DNA from: Pseudomonadota bacterium
GTDB taxonomy: Bacteria > Pseudomonadota > Gammaproteobacteria > Burkholderiales > Burkholderiaceae_C
Length of the DNA: 64,000 nucleotides
NCBI GenBank assembly: GCA_018241405.1
Contig: JAFEDY010000023.1
Location: 63,175 to 127,174, forward strand
Direction: 5' to 3'
In this document: positions 33,138 to 41,924 of the stretch, one piece after another
Layout: the number at the start of each line of letters is the position of its first letter
Numbering within the stretch: position 1 is the first letter of the stretch
Notes under the pieces: model-generated
What the model saw: the letters and a program-made list of their open reading frames with translations, nothing else
What the model was told of the DNA's origin: nothing
Databases searched by the model: none
Translations under genes and position numbers: made by a program

Positions 33138-34139
33138 TCAAGCCCTGCGCGCCGAAAGCGGATAAGCCGGGTCGGTAAAGCCGGGCGTGGACGGGTGGCC
33201 CGGCGCGACCAGGCTGTCGACGAGCGCCTCGTCCTCGGGCGTGACCGCGTAGTCGAGCGCCGGCAGGTAGTCCTGCCACTGCGCCAGCGTGCGCGGGCCG
33301 GCGATCACGCTGCTCACGCCGCGGTGCGCCAGCACCCAGGCGGTGGCGAACTGCGCCAGCGTCACCCCGCGCTGCTCGGCATGCTGCTTGAGCGTCTGCG
33401 CGATCGCGAGCGACTCCGCGCGGAACTCGGTCTGCCCCATGCGCCGGTCGCCGCGCCCGGCGCGCGTGCCGGCCTCGGGCGCCTGGCCGGGCAGGTATTT
33501 GCCGGTGAGCACGCCGCGCGCCACGGGGCTGTAGGGCGTCACGCCCAGGCCGTATTGCCGGCAGGCCGGCAGTATCTCGACCTCGGGCATGCGGTTGAGC
33601 AGGTTGTAGTAGGGCTGGCACACCACCGGGCCGGGCATGCCGATGCGGCGCGCGCCATGCACCAGCTCGGCAATGCGCCAGGCGCGGAAGTTGGACAGGC
33701 CCCAGTAGCGGATCTTGCCGGCGCGCAGCAGCGCATCGATGGCATGGAGCGGCTCCTCCAGGTCCATGCCCTCGTAGTCGCGGTGCAGGTAAAGAATGTC
33801 CACATGGTCGGTCTGCAGGCGCGTGAGACTGGCCTCCACCTCGCGCAGCATCCAGGCGCGCGAATAGCCGCCCTCGTTGGGCCGCTCGGACATTTTGTTG
33901 CCCAGCTTGGTGGCCAGCACCCAGTCGTGGCGCTGGCCCTTGAGCAGGCCGCCCAGCATGGCCTCGGACGCGCCCTGGGTGTACACGTCGGCCGTGTCCA
34001 TGTAGTTCACGCCATGGTCGCGCGCGTGGGCGACGATGGAGGCCGCCTCGGCCGCATCCGTCTGGTCGCCGAACATCATGGTGCCCAGGCACAGGGCGGA
34101 GACTTGCAGGTTGCTTCTGCCTAGGCGGCGGTATTGCAT
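33138..34139 (-). CDS. aldo/keto reductase
   Basis: The 333-residue TIM-barrel oxidoreductase shows the AKR tetrad: D48 and Y53 in MDTADVYTQGASE, lysine in LATKLGNKM and histidine in LYLHRDYEGMD. The phosphate-binding C-terminus is VSSVIAGPRTLAQWQDYL. It probably reduces aldehydes or ketones with NADPH; substrate unknown. First gene of a three-gene coupled operon. A dispersed repeat lies just upstream. Confidence 0.9.
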   Translation of the reverse strand: MQYRRLGRSNLQVSALCLGTMMFGDQTDAAEAASIVAHARDHGVNYMDTADVYTQGASEAMLGGLLKGQRHDWVLATKLGNKMSERPNEGGYSRAWMLREVEASLTRLQTDHVDILYLHRDYEGMDLEEPLHAIDALLRAGKIRYWGLSNFRAWRIAELVHGARRIGMPGPVVCQPYYNLLNRMPEVEILPACRQYGLGVTPYSPVARGVLTGKYLPGQAPEAGTRAGRGDRRMGQTEFRAESLAIAQTLKQHAEQRGVTLAQFATAWVLAHRGVSSVIAGPRTLAQWQDYLPALDYAVTPEDEALVDSLVAPGHPSTPGFTDPAYPLSARRA

Positions 34140-34150
34140 GGGGCGGCTTT

Positions 34151-34214
34151 CACTATCAAAAAAAGAGCCTTTAGCGCTTTATGGACGGGCGCTAGCGGCC
34201 AATTCTCCTCAAAT
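34151..34214 (+). repeat. dispersed palindromic repeat, copy 4
   Basis: AAAAAAAGAGCCTTTAGCGC, TTTATGGACGGGCGCTAGCG and GCCAATTCTCCTCAAAT match the consensus closely. It lies between slyX and the aldo/keto reductase. Confidence 0.75.
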
Positions 34215-34259
34215 TCTCGAACGCAAGCCGGAGCGCCGGCATCTCGCCGGCACCAACCC

Positions 34260-34463
34260 TCAGTAATGCGGTGGCAGCTCGTCGCGCAGGCTGCGGGCGA
34301 CCGTGCCGCCCTCGGGCTGCTGCTGGCGCAACTGCACCACTTCGCGCGTCAGTTGGTCGATCTGTTGCTGCTGGCGGTAGATCGTCAGGTTCAACTGGTC
34401 GAGCATGTCCTCCATGAAGGCGGCCTTGACCTCCAGCGCCTCCAGGCGCTCCTGCGTGCTCAC
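34260..34463 (-). CDS. slyX: SlyX family protein
   Basis: The 67-residue protein is a predicted coiled coil: ERLEALEVKAAFMEDMLDQL, then NLTIYRQQQQIDQLTREVVQ, ending in the diagnostic PPHY. SlyX has no settled function. It lies between an aminotransferase and the aldo/keto reductase, in the same direction. Confidence 0.9.
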   Translation of the reverse strand: MSTQERLEALEVKAAFMEDMLDQLNLTIYRQQQQIDQLTREVVQLRQQQPEGGTVARSLRDELPPHY

Positions 34464-34524
34464 GGGGTAACCTCCGTGCTGCGCTCTACGGTGCGAGCGT
34501 GCTTGGGAGCGGCCCGGCGCGCGC

Positions 34525-35724
34525 TCATAGCCCCGTCACCGCCTGCCCCAGCCGCGCTACGCCTTCGCGAATTTTTGCCACGTCGGCCGTGGCAAACGAC
34601 AGGCGCAGCGTCGCCGGATCGGGATTGGCGCAGAAGAACGGCGCGCCCGGCACAAAGGCCACGCCCTTGTCGATGGCTCGCTGGGCCAGCACATTGCCGT
34701 CCGCCACCGCGCCGCCCGCACCCGTGAGGCGCGCCCACACGAACAGCCCGCCCTGCGGCTGCACGAAGTCCACGGCCGCGCCCAGCTCGCTGCGCAGCGC
34801 GTCGCCCATGGCCTGGGCGCGCTCGGCATACACCGCGCGCACATGGGCCAGCGTGGCCGGCATGCGCCCGGCCATCAGGTACTGCGCGGCCGTGGCCTGG
34901 GCGAAGGTGCTGGTGTGCGCGTCACTGAACTGCTTGCACATGGTGGCCTTGGCCAGCAGCTCGGGCGGCGCGATCAGCCAGCCCACGCGCAGGCCGGGCG
35001 ACAGCACCTTGCTCAAACTGCCGCAGTGCGCCAGCAGCGCGCGGCTGCCCGGCACCTCGTGCGACAGGGCCAGCAGGCTGGGCGGCGGGGCCTCGCCGAA
35101 GTACAGGTCGCCATAGGGGTCATCCTCAACGATCAGCGTCTGGTACTTGACGGCCAGTTCCAGCACCTTCTTGCGCCGTTCCAGGCTCAGCGTGGCGCCG
35201 CTGGGGTTGCCGAAGGTGGGGATCAGGTACACGAGCTTGGGGCGGTGCTCGGCAATCAGCTTCTCCAGCGCGTCGGTCTGCACGCCCTGCCCGTCGATGG
35301 GCGCGCTGATCAGTTCGGCGCCGTAGAGGCGAAAGCACTGGATGGTGGCCAGAAAGGTCGGGCCTTCCACGATCACCTTGTCCCCGGGGCCGATCATGGT
35401 CTTGCCCAGCAGATCCAGCGCCTGCTGGCTGCCCGTGGTCACGATGAGCTGCCCGGGCGCCACATCGTGCGCGCCCTTGGCGGCCATGAAGGCCGAGAGC
35501 TGCGCGCGCAGCGGCTCGTAACCCTCGGTGGCACCGTATTGCAGGGCTGCGCCGGGCTCCTCGTCCAGCGCGCGCCCGCTGGCCTCGCGTATGCCGTCCA
35601 CGTCGAACATGGCGCTGTCGGGAAAGCCCCCGGCAAAGCTGATGATGCCGGGCTTGCCCAGCAGCTTGAACAGCTCGCGGATGGCGGAGGTTTCTACGTT
35701 GTTCAGGCGGTCGGCGAATTGCAT
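34525..35724 (-). CDS. PLP-dependent aminotransferase, class I/II (2-aminoadipate / MocR-like catalytic type)
   Basis: The 399-residue aminotransferase has the PLP lysine K239 in GSLSKVLSPGLRVGW, plus IISFAGGFPDSAMF, LQYGATEGYEPLR, TTGSQQALDLLGKTM, PTFGNPSG and VEDDPYGDLYF. These blocks match 2-aminoadipate or broad branched-chain/aromatic aminotransferases. No DNA-binding domain is present. ATG 35724 (MQFADRLNN) is the family start. Divergent from nth. Confidence 0.88.
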   Translation of the reverse strand: MQFADRLNNVETSAIRELFKLLGKPGIISFAGGFPDSAMFDVDGIREASGRALDEEPGAALQYGATEGYEPLRAQLSAFMAAKGAHDVAPGQLIVTTGSQQALDLLGKTMIGPGDKVIVEGPTFLATIQCFRLYGAELISAPIDGQGVQTDALEKLIAEHRPKLVYLIPTFGNPSGATLSLERRKKVLELAVKYQTLIVEDDPYGDLYFGEAPPPSLLALSHEVPGSRALLAHCGSLSKVLSPGLRVGWLIAPPELLAKATMCKQFSDAHTSTFAQATAAQYLMAGRMPATLAHVRAVYAERAQAMGDALRSELGAAVDFVQPQGGLFVWARLTGAGGAVADGNVLAQRAIDKGVAFVPGAPFFCANPDPATLRLSFATADVAKIREGVARLGQAVTGL

Positions 35725-35807
35725 GGCGTGAGCACAGGGGAGTTGGCGAAGAATCCCGCATTGTCGCCAATCGCGGCACCCACGTTTGGCCGGTGACAAT
35801 CGGCGCC

Positions 35808-36446
35808 ATGAAGCCCCGCGACATAGAAACCTTCTTCGCCACCCTCCAGGCCGCCAACCCGCAGCCCAACACCGAGCTGGAATACACCACGGTGTTCGAG
35901 CTACTGGCCGCCGTGCTGCTGTCGGCCCAGGCCACCGACGTGGGCGTGAACAAGGCCACGCGCCGGCTGTTCCCCGTGGCGGGCACGCCCCAGGCCCTGC
36001 TGGATTTGGGGCTGGATGGCCTGGAGGGCTACATCAAGACCATAGGCCTGTACCCCACCAAGGCCAAAAACCTGCTGGCCACCTGCCGCATCCTGGTCGA
36101 GCAGCACGGCGGCCAGGTGCCGCGCACGCGCGAGGCGCTCGAAGCCTTGCCCGGCGTGGGGCGCAAGACGGCCAACGTGGTGCTCAACGTGGCCTTCGGC
36201 CAGCCCACGATGGCTGTGGACACGCATATCTTCCGCGTCAGCAACCGCACCGGCCTGGCGCCCGGCAAAAACCCGCTGGAGGTGGAAAAGCGGCTGCTCG
36301 CGCGCGTGCCGCCCGCCTACCTGGTGGACGCGCACCACTGGCTGATCCTGCTGGGCCGCTATGTCTGCCAGGCGCGCAAGCCGCGCTGCTGGGAGTGCGT
36401 GGTGGCGCCGTATTGCGACTACCTGCCGAAGACGCCTGCGCCGTGA
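35808..36446 (+). CDS. nth: endonuclease III
   Basis: The 212-residue HhH-GPD glycosylase/AP lyase removes oxidised pyrimidines in base-excision repair. LPGVGRKTANVV contains catalytic K120; D138 is in AVDTHIFR; the [4Fe-4S] cysteines are C187, C194, C197 and C203, the same spacing and nearly the same numbering as E. coli Nth. Start 35808 gives the family N-terminus. Confidence 0.97.
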   Translation: MKPRDIETFFATLQAANPQPNTELEYTTVFELLAAVLLSAQATDVGVNKATRRLFPVAGTPQALLDLGLDGLEGYIKTIGLYPTKAKNLLATCRILVEQHGGQVPRTREALEALPGVGRKTANVVLNVAFGQPTMAVDTHIFRVSNRTGLAPGKNPLEVEKRLLARVPPAYLVDAHHWLILLGRYVCQARKPRCWECVVAPYCDYLPKTPAP

Positions 36447-36510
36447 AATAATTATTCTGATAGCTACCAGCGCTTACCTGACAAGCGCTACGGGCCAGAA
36501 ACAGTAAAAC
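36447..36510 (+). repeat. dispersed palindromic repeat, copy 5 (nth / doc)
   Basis: CTGATAGCTACCAGCGCTTA, CCTGACAAGCGCTACGGGCC and AGAAACAGTAAAAC match the consensus. It starts directly after the nth stop and lies between convergent nth and doc, a terminator-like position. Confidence 0.75.
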
Positions 36511-36512
36511 TT

Positions 36513-36911
36513 TCAACCACGGGCCACGGCATGCGCGCGCAGCCAGGCGGCGAAGGCTTCCTCGGACATATCGCTGGCGGCGACGGCGAGCATGGCCAGG
36601 GTGGCGTCGGCCTGGCTGGCCTGCAGGCGCATGCCATTCAGATAGAGAAACAAACCTACGGCCAAGAATGCCGCCCGCTTGTTGCCATCCACGAACGGAT
36701 GGTTCTTGGCCAGCCCCACGCCATAGCAGGCGGCCAGCGCGGCCACGTCCGGCGGGTGCTCGGCGTCCACGTAGGCCAGCATGTTCTGTGGCCGCATCAA
36801 TGCGGACTCCAGCAAGCCCTCATCGCGCATGCCTTCACGCCCGCCGTGGGTAGCCAGGCTCTCGCCGTGGAGCAGAACGAGCGCCTGCTTGCTGACCCAG
36901 CGCCAGCTCAT
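36513..36911 (-). CDS. doc: death-on-curing (Doc/Fic) family toxin
   Basis: The 132-residue protein has the Doc motif H71-P-F-V-D-G-N-K-R79. Doc kinases phosphorylate EF-Tu and stop translation. Start overlaps the antitoxin stop by 4 nt (ATGA, 36908-36911). VEHs of the classic pair use a Phd antitoxin, here it is AbrB-like. Confidence 0.9.
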   Translation of the reverse strand: MSWRWVSKQALVLLHGESLATHGGREGMRDEGLLESALMRPQNMLAYVDAEHPPDVAALAACYGVGLAKNHPFVDGNKRAAFLAVGLFLYLNGMRLQASQADATLAMLAVAASDMSEEAFAAWLRAHAVARG

Positions 36912-37126
36912 TTGGCCAACTGGTGAAAGGTGTCGCGAAAGTCCTGCATAAACTCACGCCCCGCCTTGATTTCATCCTCCAGGCCGGGGTCATAAGGCGT
37001 CAGGGCATAACCATCGGGCGTTTCCGTCAAGAAGATGGTTTCGCCCTTGCCCAACTTCAAACGTGCCAGAGCCTCCTTGGGCAGGACGACGCCGACGGAG
37101 TTGCCGATCTGGGTGAGCTTGAGCAT
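36908..37126 (-). CDS. AbrB/MazE/SpoVT-type antitoxin
   Basis: The 72-residue protein begins LKLTQIGNSVGVVLPKEALA, the swapped-hairpin AbrB DNA-binding fold, followed by a toxin-binding tail (GREFMQDFRDTFHQLAK). It precedes doc, with stop/start overlap, the usual antitoxin-first order. An ATG two codons earlier (37132) is possible. It should bind the dyad just upstream and repress the operon. Confidence 0.87.
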   Translation of the reverse strand: MLKLTQIGNSVGVVLPKEALARLKLGKGETIFLTETPDGYALTPYDPGLEDEIKAGREFMQDFRDTFHQLAK

Positions 37127-37145
37127 GTGCATGGTGGATCTTCAT

Positions 37146-37164
37146 GTAATTACAAAAGTAATAC
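37146..37164. promoter_or_regulatory. candidate operator of the AbrB-Doc pair
   Basis: ATTAC (37149-37153) and GTAAT (37158-37162) form a dyad around AAAA, inside the near-repeat GTAATTAC/GTAATAC. It lies 20 bp before the antitoxin start in an AT-rich patch. Confidence 0.45.
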
Positions 37165-37201
37165 TAAAACGACCGCCCACACCCGTCAACCACCAGGACG
37201 T

Positions 37202-38260
37202 TCAAGCCGCCGTCTGAGTAGCCACGCCCGCCGACTCGAAGCTGGCCATCTCGCGCAGCACGCGGCTGGCGGATTCGAGCAGCGGCCAGGCCAGCGCCGC
37301 GCCAGAGCCCTCGCCCAGGCGCAGGCCCATGTCCAAGAGCGGCTCGGCCCCCAAGGCTTGCAGCATGTACGCGTGCCCACGCTCGCCCGAGCGGTGGGCG
37401 AACACGCAGCGCTGCAGCACGTTGGGTGCCAGGCGCGCGGCCACCAGCACGGCGGCGCCGGTGATGAAGCCATCGACCACGATCACGCGCCGCTCGGCAG
37501 CGGCCTGCAGCACGGCGCCCGTGAGCGTGGCGACCTCAAAGCCGCCCAGGGCCGCGAGCGCCGCCATCGGCTCGGCGGCGGCGGCGTTGGCGTCCAGCGC
37601 CTGCTGCAGCACGGCGCGCTTGCGTGCAATGCCCGCGGCGTCCAGCCCCGTGCCGGCGCCCACGCAGTCAGCCAGCGGCACGCCCGCCAGCCGCGCCAGC
37701 AGCAGCGAGGCGACCGAGGTGTTGCCAATGCCCATCTCGCCCAGCAGCAGCACATTGCCCGCCAGGCCGCGCACGAGGGTCATTCCGTTGATCAGGGCCT
37801 GCTCGCACTGCCCTGGCGTCATCGCCGGCCCCACGCTCGCGTCCCGCGTGCCCGCGGCGATACGGCAGTTGACCAGGAGCGGTGCGCCTGGGCCAGCCTC
37901 GCGCCCGGGAACCGCACGCGCCACGCCGCAGTCGGCCACCGTGAGCTGCAGGCCATGCTGGCGCGCCAGCACGCTCACGGCGGCGCCGCCGGCCAGGAAG
38001 TTCTCCACCATCTGCCAGGTCACGTCGCTGGGGTAGGCCGACACGCCGCGCGCCGCCAGGCCATGGTCGGCCGCGCACACCAGCATCTGCGGCGCGTGCA
38101 GCGCGGGGGCCTCGGTGCCCAGGATCTGGCCCAGGCGCAACATCAGCGACTCCAGCCGGCCTAACGCGCCCAAGGGCTTGGTCTTGTGGTCTATCAGGTG
38201 CTGCAGGCGGGCCGTGAGGGCGGGGTCTTCAAGGGAGGGAATCTCGGGAATCATGGTCAT
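37202..38260 (-). CDS. cobT: nicotinate-nucleotide--dimethylbenzimidazole phosphoribosyltransferase
   Basis: The 352-residue enzyme activates dimethylbenzimidazole for the cobalamin lower ligand. The catalytic base is E317 in GLRLGEGSGAALA, at the same number as the known enzyme; CAADHGLAARGVSAYP and GEMGIGNTSVASLL are further signatures. It follows cobQ, separated by a repeat. Confidence 0.95.
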   Translation of the reverse strand: MTMIPEIPSLEDPALTARLQHLIDHKTKPLGALGRLESLMLRLGQILGTEAPALHAPQMLVCAADHGLAARGVSAYPSDVTWQMVENFLAGGAAVSVLARQHGLQLTVADCGVARAVPGREAGPGAPLLVNCRIAAGTRDASVGPAMTPGQCEQALINGMTLVRGLAGNVLLLGEMGIGNTSVASLLLARLAGVPLADCVGAGTGLDAAGIARKRAVLQQALDANAAAAEPMAALAALGGFEVATLTGAVLQAAAERRVIVVDGFITGAAVLVAARLAPNVLQRCVFAHRSGERGHAYMLQALGAEPLLDMGLRLGEGSGAALAWPLLESASRVLREMASFESAGVATQTAA

Positions 38261-38263
38261 TGT

Positions 38264-38330
38264 TTTGCTTTCAAAAATATAGCTATCAGCGCCTGATACT
38301 TAAGCGCTAATGCCGTATTTGTATTGAAGG
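38264..38330 (+). repeat. dispersed palindromic repeat, copy 6 (cobQ-cobT)
   Basis: CAAAAATATAGCTATCAGCG, CCTGATACTTAAGCGCTAAT and GCCGTATTTGTATTGAAGG match the consensus. It lies between the cobQ stop and the cobT start and may separate their expression. Confidence 0.75.
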
Positions 38331-38338
38331 TGCGGCAT

Positions 38339-39859
38339 TCAGCCGGCAGGATGCCGGCGCGCCCAGGCCAGCGCCTCGGGCGCAAACCACCGGCCCACGC
38401 CGGCCGCCATGCGATCGAACACCGCGTCCAGCGTCGGCGCATCGGCGCCAAACAGCGCCTGCAGCACGGCCGCATCCTCAAACAGCCCGTGCAGGTACAG
38501 GCCCAGCACGTTGCCGGCCGGGTTCTGCCAGGCCAGGCCAGGAATCAATTCGCGCGCCACGTCGCCCTTAGCGGCCATGGCGGGGTGCTGGGCGGTCTGG
38601 CCGTGGTGGATCTCGTAGCCCTGCACGGCCACATCGGCAAGAGCCTGCCAGGCGCCCTGCACGGCGCCGAAGCGCGTCTGCGTCAGGCGCACGGTCTTGT
38701 GCGCCTCAAAGCTCGTCACCAGCGGCAGCAGGCCCAGGCCGGGGCCGTTGCCGTCCACGCCCAGGGTGTCGATCAACGCCTCGCCCAGCATCTGCAGGCC
38801 GCCGCAGATGCCCAGCACGCGGCCGTCGCGCGCGGCGTGCTGGGCGATGGCAGCGTCCAGCCCCTGGGCGCGCAGCCAGGCCAGGTCGGCGGCCGTGGCC
38901 TTGCTGCCGGGTAGGATGATCCAGTCGGAGCCCTCCACATCGGCCGGGCTGCGCGCCCAGGTCAAATGCACGCCGGGCACGTTTTTCAACGGCTGGAACT
39001 CGTCGAGGTTGCTGATGCGCGGATACGCGACGACGGCGATGCGCGTATGCACCGCGCCGGCCCCGGTGGAGCGCATGTCAAAGACCCCGTCCTCCTCGGG
39101 CAGGCCATGGTTCCACTGCATGGGGATGGTGGCGACCACGCTCACGCCGGTCTTGCCCTGCAGCATCTCGGGCGCAGGGGCCAGCAGGCTCGCGTCGCCG
39201 CGGAACTTGTTCAGCACAAAGCCCGCGATCCGCGCGCGGTCCTCATCAGGCAACAGCGCCCAGGTGCCGTACAGGTGGGCAAAGGCGCCGCCGCGGTCTA
39301 TGTCGGCCACCAGCAGGCAGCGCGCACCGCAATGCCGCGCCACGCGCAGGTTGACCACGTCGCTGTCCATCAGGTTGATCTCGGCGGGCGAGCCCGCGCC
39401 CTCGATGACGACCACGTCGTTCTCGGCGCGCAGCGCATCCAGCGCCTGCGCGATCTGCGGCCACACCTGCTGGCTGCGCCCGCGCCAGGGCATGGCGGAC
39501 AGCGCCTCGCTGACCTGCCCCATCAGCACCACCTGGCTGCGCGTGTCGGCCTCGGGCTTGAGCAAGAGCGGGTTCATGCGCACGTCGGGCACGGCGCGCG
39601 CGGCCAGCGCCTGAAAGTACTGGGCGCTGCCGATCTCGCCCCAGGTGCCAAAGGCGCCTGCTCGTGCGCCCTGCCCCGCCGGCGTAGCCACCACGCGCGC
39701 GTTGTTGCTCATGTTCTGCGCCTTGAAGGGCGCCACCTTCAGGCCCTGGTTGGCGTAGTGGCGGCACAGCGCCGTGGCCAGCCAGCTCTTGCCCGCGCCG
39801 CTGCTGGTGCCCAGCACCATGATGCAGCGCGCCGGCCCGGGGATTGTCTTGTTCGTCAT
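38339..39859 (-). CDS. cobQ: cobyric acid synthase
   Basis: The 506-residue glutamine amidotransferase amidates four side chains of adenosylcobyrinate a,c-diamide. N-terminal ATP-binding domain with MVLGTSSGAGKSWLATALC; the C-terminal class I amidotransferase has the nucleophile cysteine in VLGICGGLQMLGE and histidine in LGLYLHGLFED. ATG 39859 overlaps the cobC stop as ATGA. Confidence 0.95.
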   Translation of the reverse strand: MTNKTIPGPARCIMVLGTSSGAGKSWLATALCRHYANQGLKVAPFKAQNMSNNARVVATPAGQGARAGAFGTWGEIGSAQYFQALAARAVPDVRMNPLLLKPEADTRSQVVLMGQVSEALSAMPWRGRSQQVWPQIAQALDALRAENDVVVIEGAGSPAEINLMDSDVVNLRVARHCGARCLLVADIDRGGAFAHLYGTWALLPDEDRARIAGFVLNKFRGDASLLAPAPEMLQGKTGVSVVATIPMQWNHGLPEEDGVFDMRSTGAGAVHTRIAVVAYPRISNLDEFQPLKNVPGVHLTWARSPADVEGSDWIILPGSKATAADLAWLRAQGLDAAIAQHAARDGRVLGICGGLQMLGEALIDTLGVDGNGPGLGLLPLVTSFEAHKTVRLTQTRFGAVQGAWQALADVAVQGYEIHHGQTAQHPAMAAKGDVARELIPGLAWQNPAGNVLGLYLHGLFEDAAVLQALFGADAPTLDAVFDRMAAGVGRWFAPEALAWARRHPAG

Positions 39860-40854
39860 GGCGTGAATTGTCGCCAGGAAAGCGCCAGCGCCTGTTGCGC
39901 CTGGGGCGCGAGAACGCCCAGGCGCACATGGCCGGGCAGGCCGAAGGATGCGCAGTCGCGCAGCTTGATGCCCCGCGCGCGCAGCGCCCGCAGCAGCGGC
40001 TGCAGGTCGCGCACGGGCGGACGGGCGGTGAAGAAGTTGGCCAGGCTGCCCGGCAGCACGGCCCAGCCCATGTCGGCGCACAGGCGCAGCTGCGCCGCCT
40101 TCCAGCCGTGCAGGGTGGCCAGCGTGTCGGCCAGCCAGGCCTGCGTGTCGCCGCGCACCCAGGCGGTGAGCAGCGCCACGCCGTCCGCCCCCACGGGCCA
40201 CGACGGCGCCAGCGCCTGCACTGCGGCCACACTGCCATCAGCCACGGCCGCCGGCGGCGCGACTGCATAGGCCGCGCGCACGCCCGTCAGGCCCAGGGCC
40301 TTGTTGGGCGACCACAGCCGCCACGCGCCCTCGGGCGGCGCGGTGGCCTGGCCGTCCAGGCGCAGCGGGGCGTAGGCGCAGTCCAGCACGCGCAGGCTGC
40401 CTGGCGCGCTGGCGGACTGCGCCCAGGCGGCCAGCGCCGCGTCCACCGTGCCCAGCGGGCTGGCGGGCTCGCAGGCCCAGTGCAGCGCGGGTGCCTGCGC
40501 GGCGTCCACGGCCGACAGACCCCAGGCGCCGGCGGCGCGTGCGTAGTCGCCATAGCCATGGGCGGGCAGCACGGCGTGGCGCAGGCCGGCGCGCGCCGCA
40601 TGGGCGCTGATGCGGTGGATGAACTCGCTGGCGCTGGCCGCCACCACGATGCGCCCCGCCTCCACGCCATGGAAGGCGGCCAGGCGCGTGCGCAGCTCGG
40701 TGTAGGCCGGGTCGGGGTAGCGGCCGCGGTCGGCCTGCCGCAAGGCGGCAAGCGCCACCGGGCACGGCCCGCAGGCATTGGCGTTGGTGGAGAAGTCGTG
40801 CAGCGGCACGCCTTGCGCGTCGGGGCCGCCGTGCAGCGGCGCATGGTCAGACAT
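39856..40854 (-). CDS. cobC: threonine-phosphate decarboxylase-like PLP enzyme
   Basis: The 332-residue aminotransferase-fold protein begins HGGPDAQGVPLHDFSTNANA, carries RYPDPAYTELRTRLAAFHGV and has the PLP lysine in WSPNKALGLTGVR. CobC/CobD makes (R)-1-amino-2-propanol phosphate for the cobalamin side arm. Coupled by overlaps to cbiB before it (8 nt) and cobQ after it (4 nt). Confidence 0.88.
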   Translation of the reverse strand: MSDHAPLHGGPDAQGVPLHDFSTNANACGPCPVALAALRQADRGRYPDPAYTELRTRLAAFHGVEAGRIVVAASASEFIHRISAHAARAGLRHAVLPAHGYGDYARAAGAWGLSAVDAAQAPALHWACEPASPLGTVDAALAAWAQSASAPGSLRVLDCAYAPLRLDGQATAPPEGAWRLWSPNKALGLTGVRAAYAVAPPAAVADGSVAAVQALAPSWPVGADGVALLTAWVRGDTQAWLADTLATLHGWKAAQLRLCADMGWAVLPGSLANFFTARPPVRDLQPLLRALRARGIKLRDCASFGLPGHVRLGVLAPQAQQALALSWRQFTP

Positions 40855-41821
40855 GGGCGCGCACTATAGCTATGAATAAAAGAGCTGCTAACGCAACAGG
40901 GATAAGCGCTAGCAGCGCTTTCTGTGCGAGGTCAACGGCGCGCGCCGTGTCCTGCGCCTGCGCCTTCCGCCCCGTGGCGTTGAGCGCATACACCCCGGGC
41001 TTGGCCAGCCGCACGCCCAGCGCCAGCGCCATCGCGCCCATGGGCCAGCCGCCGTTGGGCGACGGCGTCACGCGCGCCTGCGCCCGCAGCGCGGCCCAAC
41101 GCCAGCCGCCGCGCGCCACCAGCCACAACAGCAGCGCCGTCAGCCGCGCCGGCAGCCAGGACAGCCCATCGTCCGCCCGCGCCGCCCATTTGCCGGCCCA
41201 CTGCCAGTAGCGCCCGCCGCGCATGCCGGGGTAGCCCCACATGGCGTCCGCCGTATTCGCAAAGCGGTACAGCGCCGCGCCCGGCAGGCCCAGCAGCACG
41301 AACCAGAACAGCGGCGCGACCACCGAGTCGCTCAGGTTCTCGGCCAGCGACTCGATGGCGCTCTCGCGCACCTGCACTGCATCAAGCGGCTGCACGTCGC
41401 GGCTCACCAGCCAGGCCAGGCGCGCGCGGCCGGCGGCCAGCGACTCGCCCAGGGCCGCCTCCACCGCCAGCACCTCGCCCGCCAGCATGCGCCAGGCCAG
41501 CAGGGGTTTCAGCAGCAGGCCCAGCACCAGCGCCGCGCCCCAGGCGGGCAGATGCGCCAGCGCGGCCCATTGCAGCGCCACAGCAGCAAAAAAAACCATA
41601 GCTGCCAGCGAACACCAGGAAAGCGCTGCAAGCCAAAAAGACCATAAATCAGGCCCCGTGGCCTGCGCCGGCGCCACGCGCGCCCCACAGGCGCCCAGCG
41701 CCCGCCCCATCCACACCACAGGGTGAAGCTGCGCGGGCGGCTCGCCCCAGCAACGGTCGATGGCCAGGGCCAGCAGCAGCGCGGCGGCAGGTATGGCGGC
41801 GTCCAACATCCAGATCAGCAT
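40847..41821 (-). CDS. cbiB: adenosylcobinamide-phosphate synthase
   Basis: The 324-residue membrane protein joins aminopropanol to cobyric acid. Blocks: AIDRCWGEPPAQLHPVVWMG, SRDVQPLDAVQVRESAIESL, ENLSDSVVAPLFWFVLLGLP and PSPNGGWPMGAMALALGV. Two of its hydrophobic segments, residues ~61-80 and ~300-320, are encoded by DNA matching the dispersed repeat family, an unusual origin for transmembrane helices. First gene of cbiB-cobC-cobQ. Confidence 0.92.
   Translation of the reverse strand: MLIWMLDAAIPAAALLLALAIDRCWGEPPAQLHPVVWMGRALGACGARVAPAQATGPDLWSFWLAALSWCSLAAMVFFAAVALQWAALAHLPAWGAALVLGLLLKPLLAWRMLAGEVLAVEAALGESLAAGRARLAWLVSRDVQPLDAVQVRESAIESLAENLSDSVVAPLFWFVLLGLPGAALYRFANTADAMWGYPGMRGGRYWQWAGKWAARADDGLSWLPARLTALLLWLVARGGWRWAALRAQARVTPSPNGGWPMGAMALALGVRLAKPGVYALNATGRKAQAQDTARAVDLAQKALLALIPVALAALLFIAIVRAHV
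40863..40924 (+). repeat. dispersed repeat copy inside cbiB (3' end)
   Basis: On the plus strand GAATAAAAGAGCTGCTAACG and GGGATAAGCGCTAGCAGCGC match the repeat consensus. Read on the minus strand in the cbiB frame it encodes ALLALIPVALAALLFIAI, the last transmembrane helix. Confidence 0.6.
41587..41645 (+). repeat. dispersed repeat copy inside cbiB (internal)
   Basis: AACCATAGCTGCCAGCG, then AGGAAAGCGCTGCAAGCC and AAAAAGACC match the consensus. In the cbiB frame this encodes FWLAALSWCSLAAMVFFAA, a transmembrane segment. Confidence 0.6.
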
Positions 41822-41924
41822 GCGGCGAGCCTACCGCGAAGGCGGGCCGTTGACGCCCGTACACCACGCCCGCCTGCCGCTCGTCCGCGTTCGGGCTCCG
41901 CTCGTCCGGCTGACAGGTTTCAAA

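Noticed and set aside
37202..41821. Cobalamin genes as a horizontally acquired island
   Set aside because: Composition and overlap style match the rest of the window; no integrase, tRNA or flanking repeats of island type.
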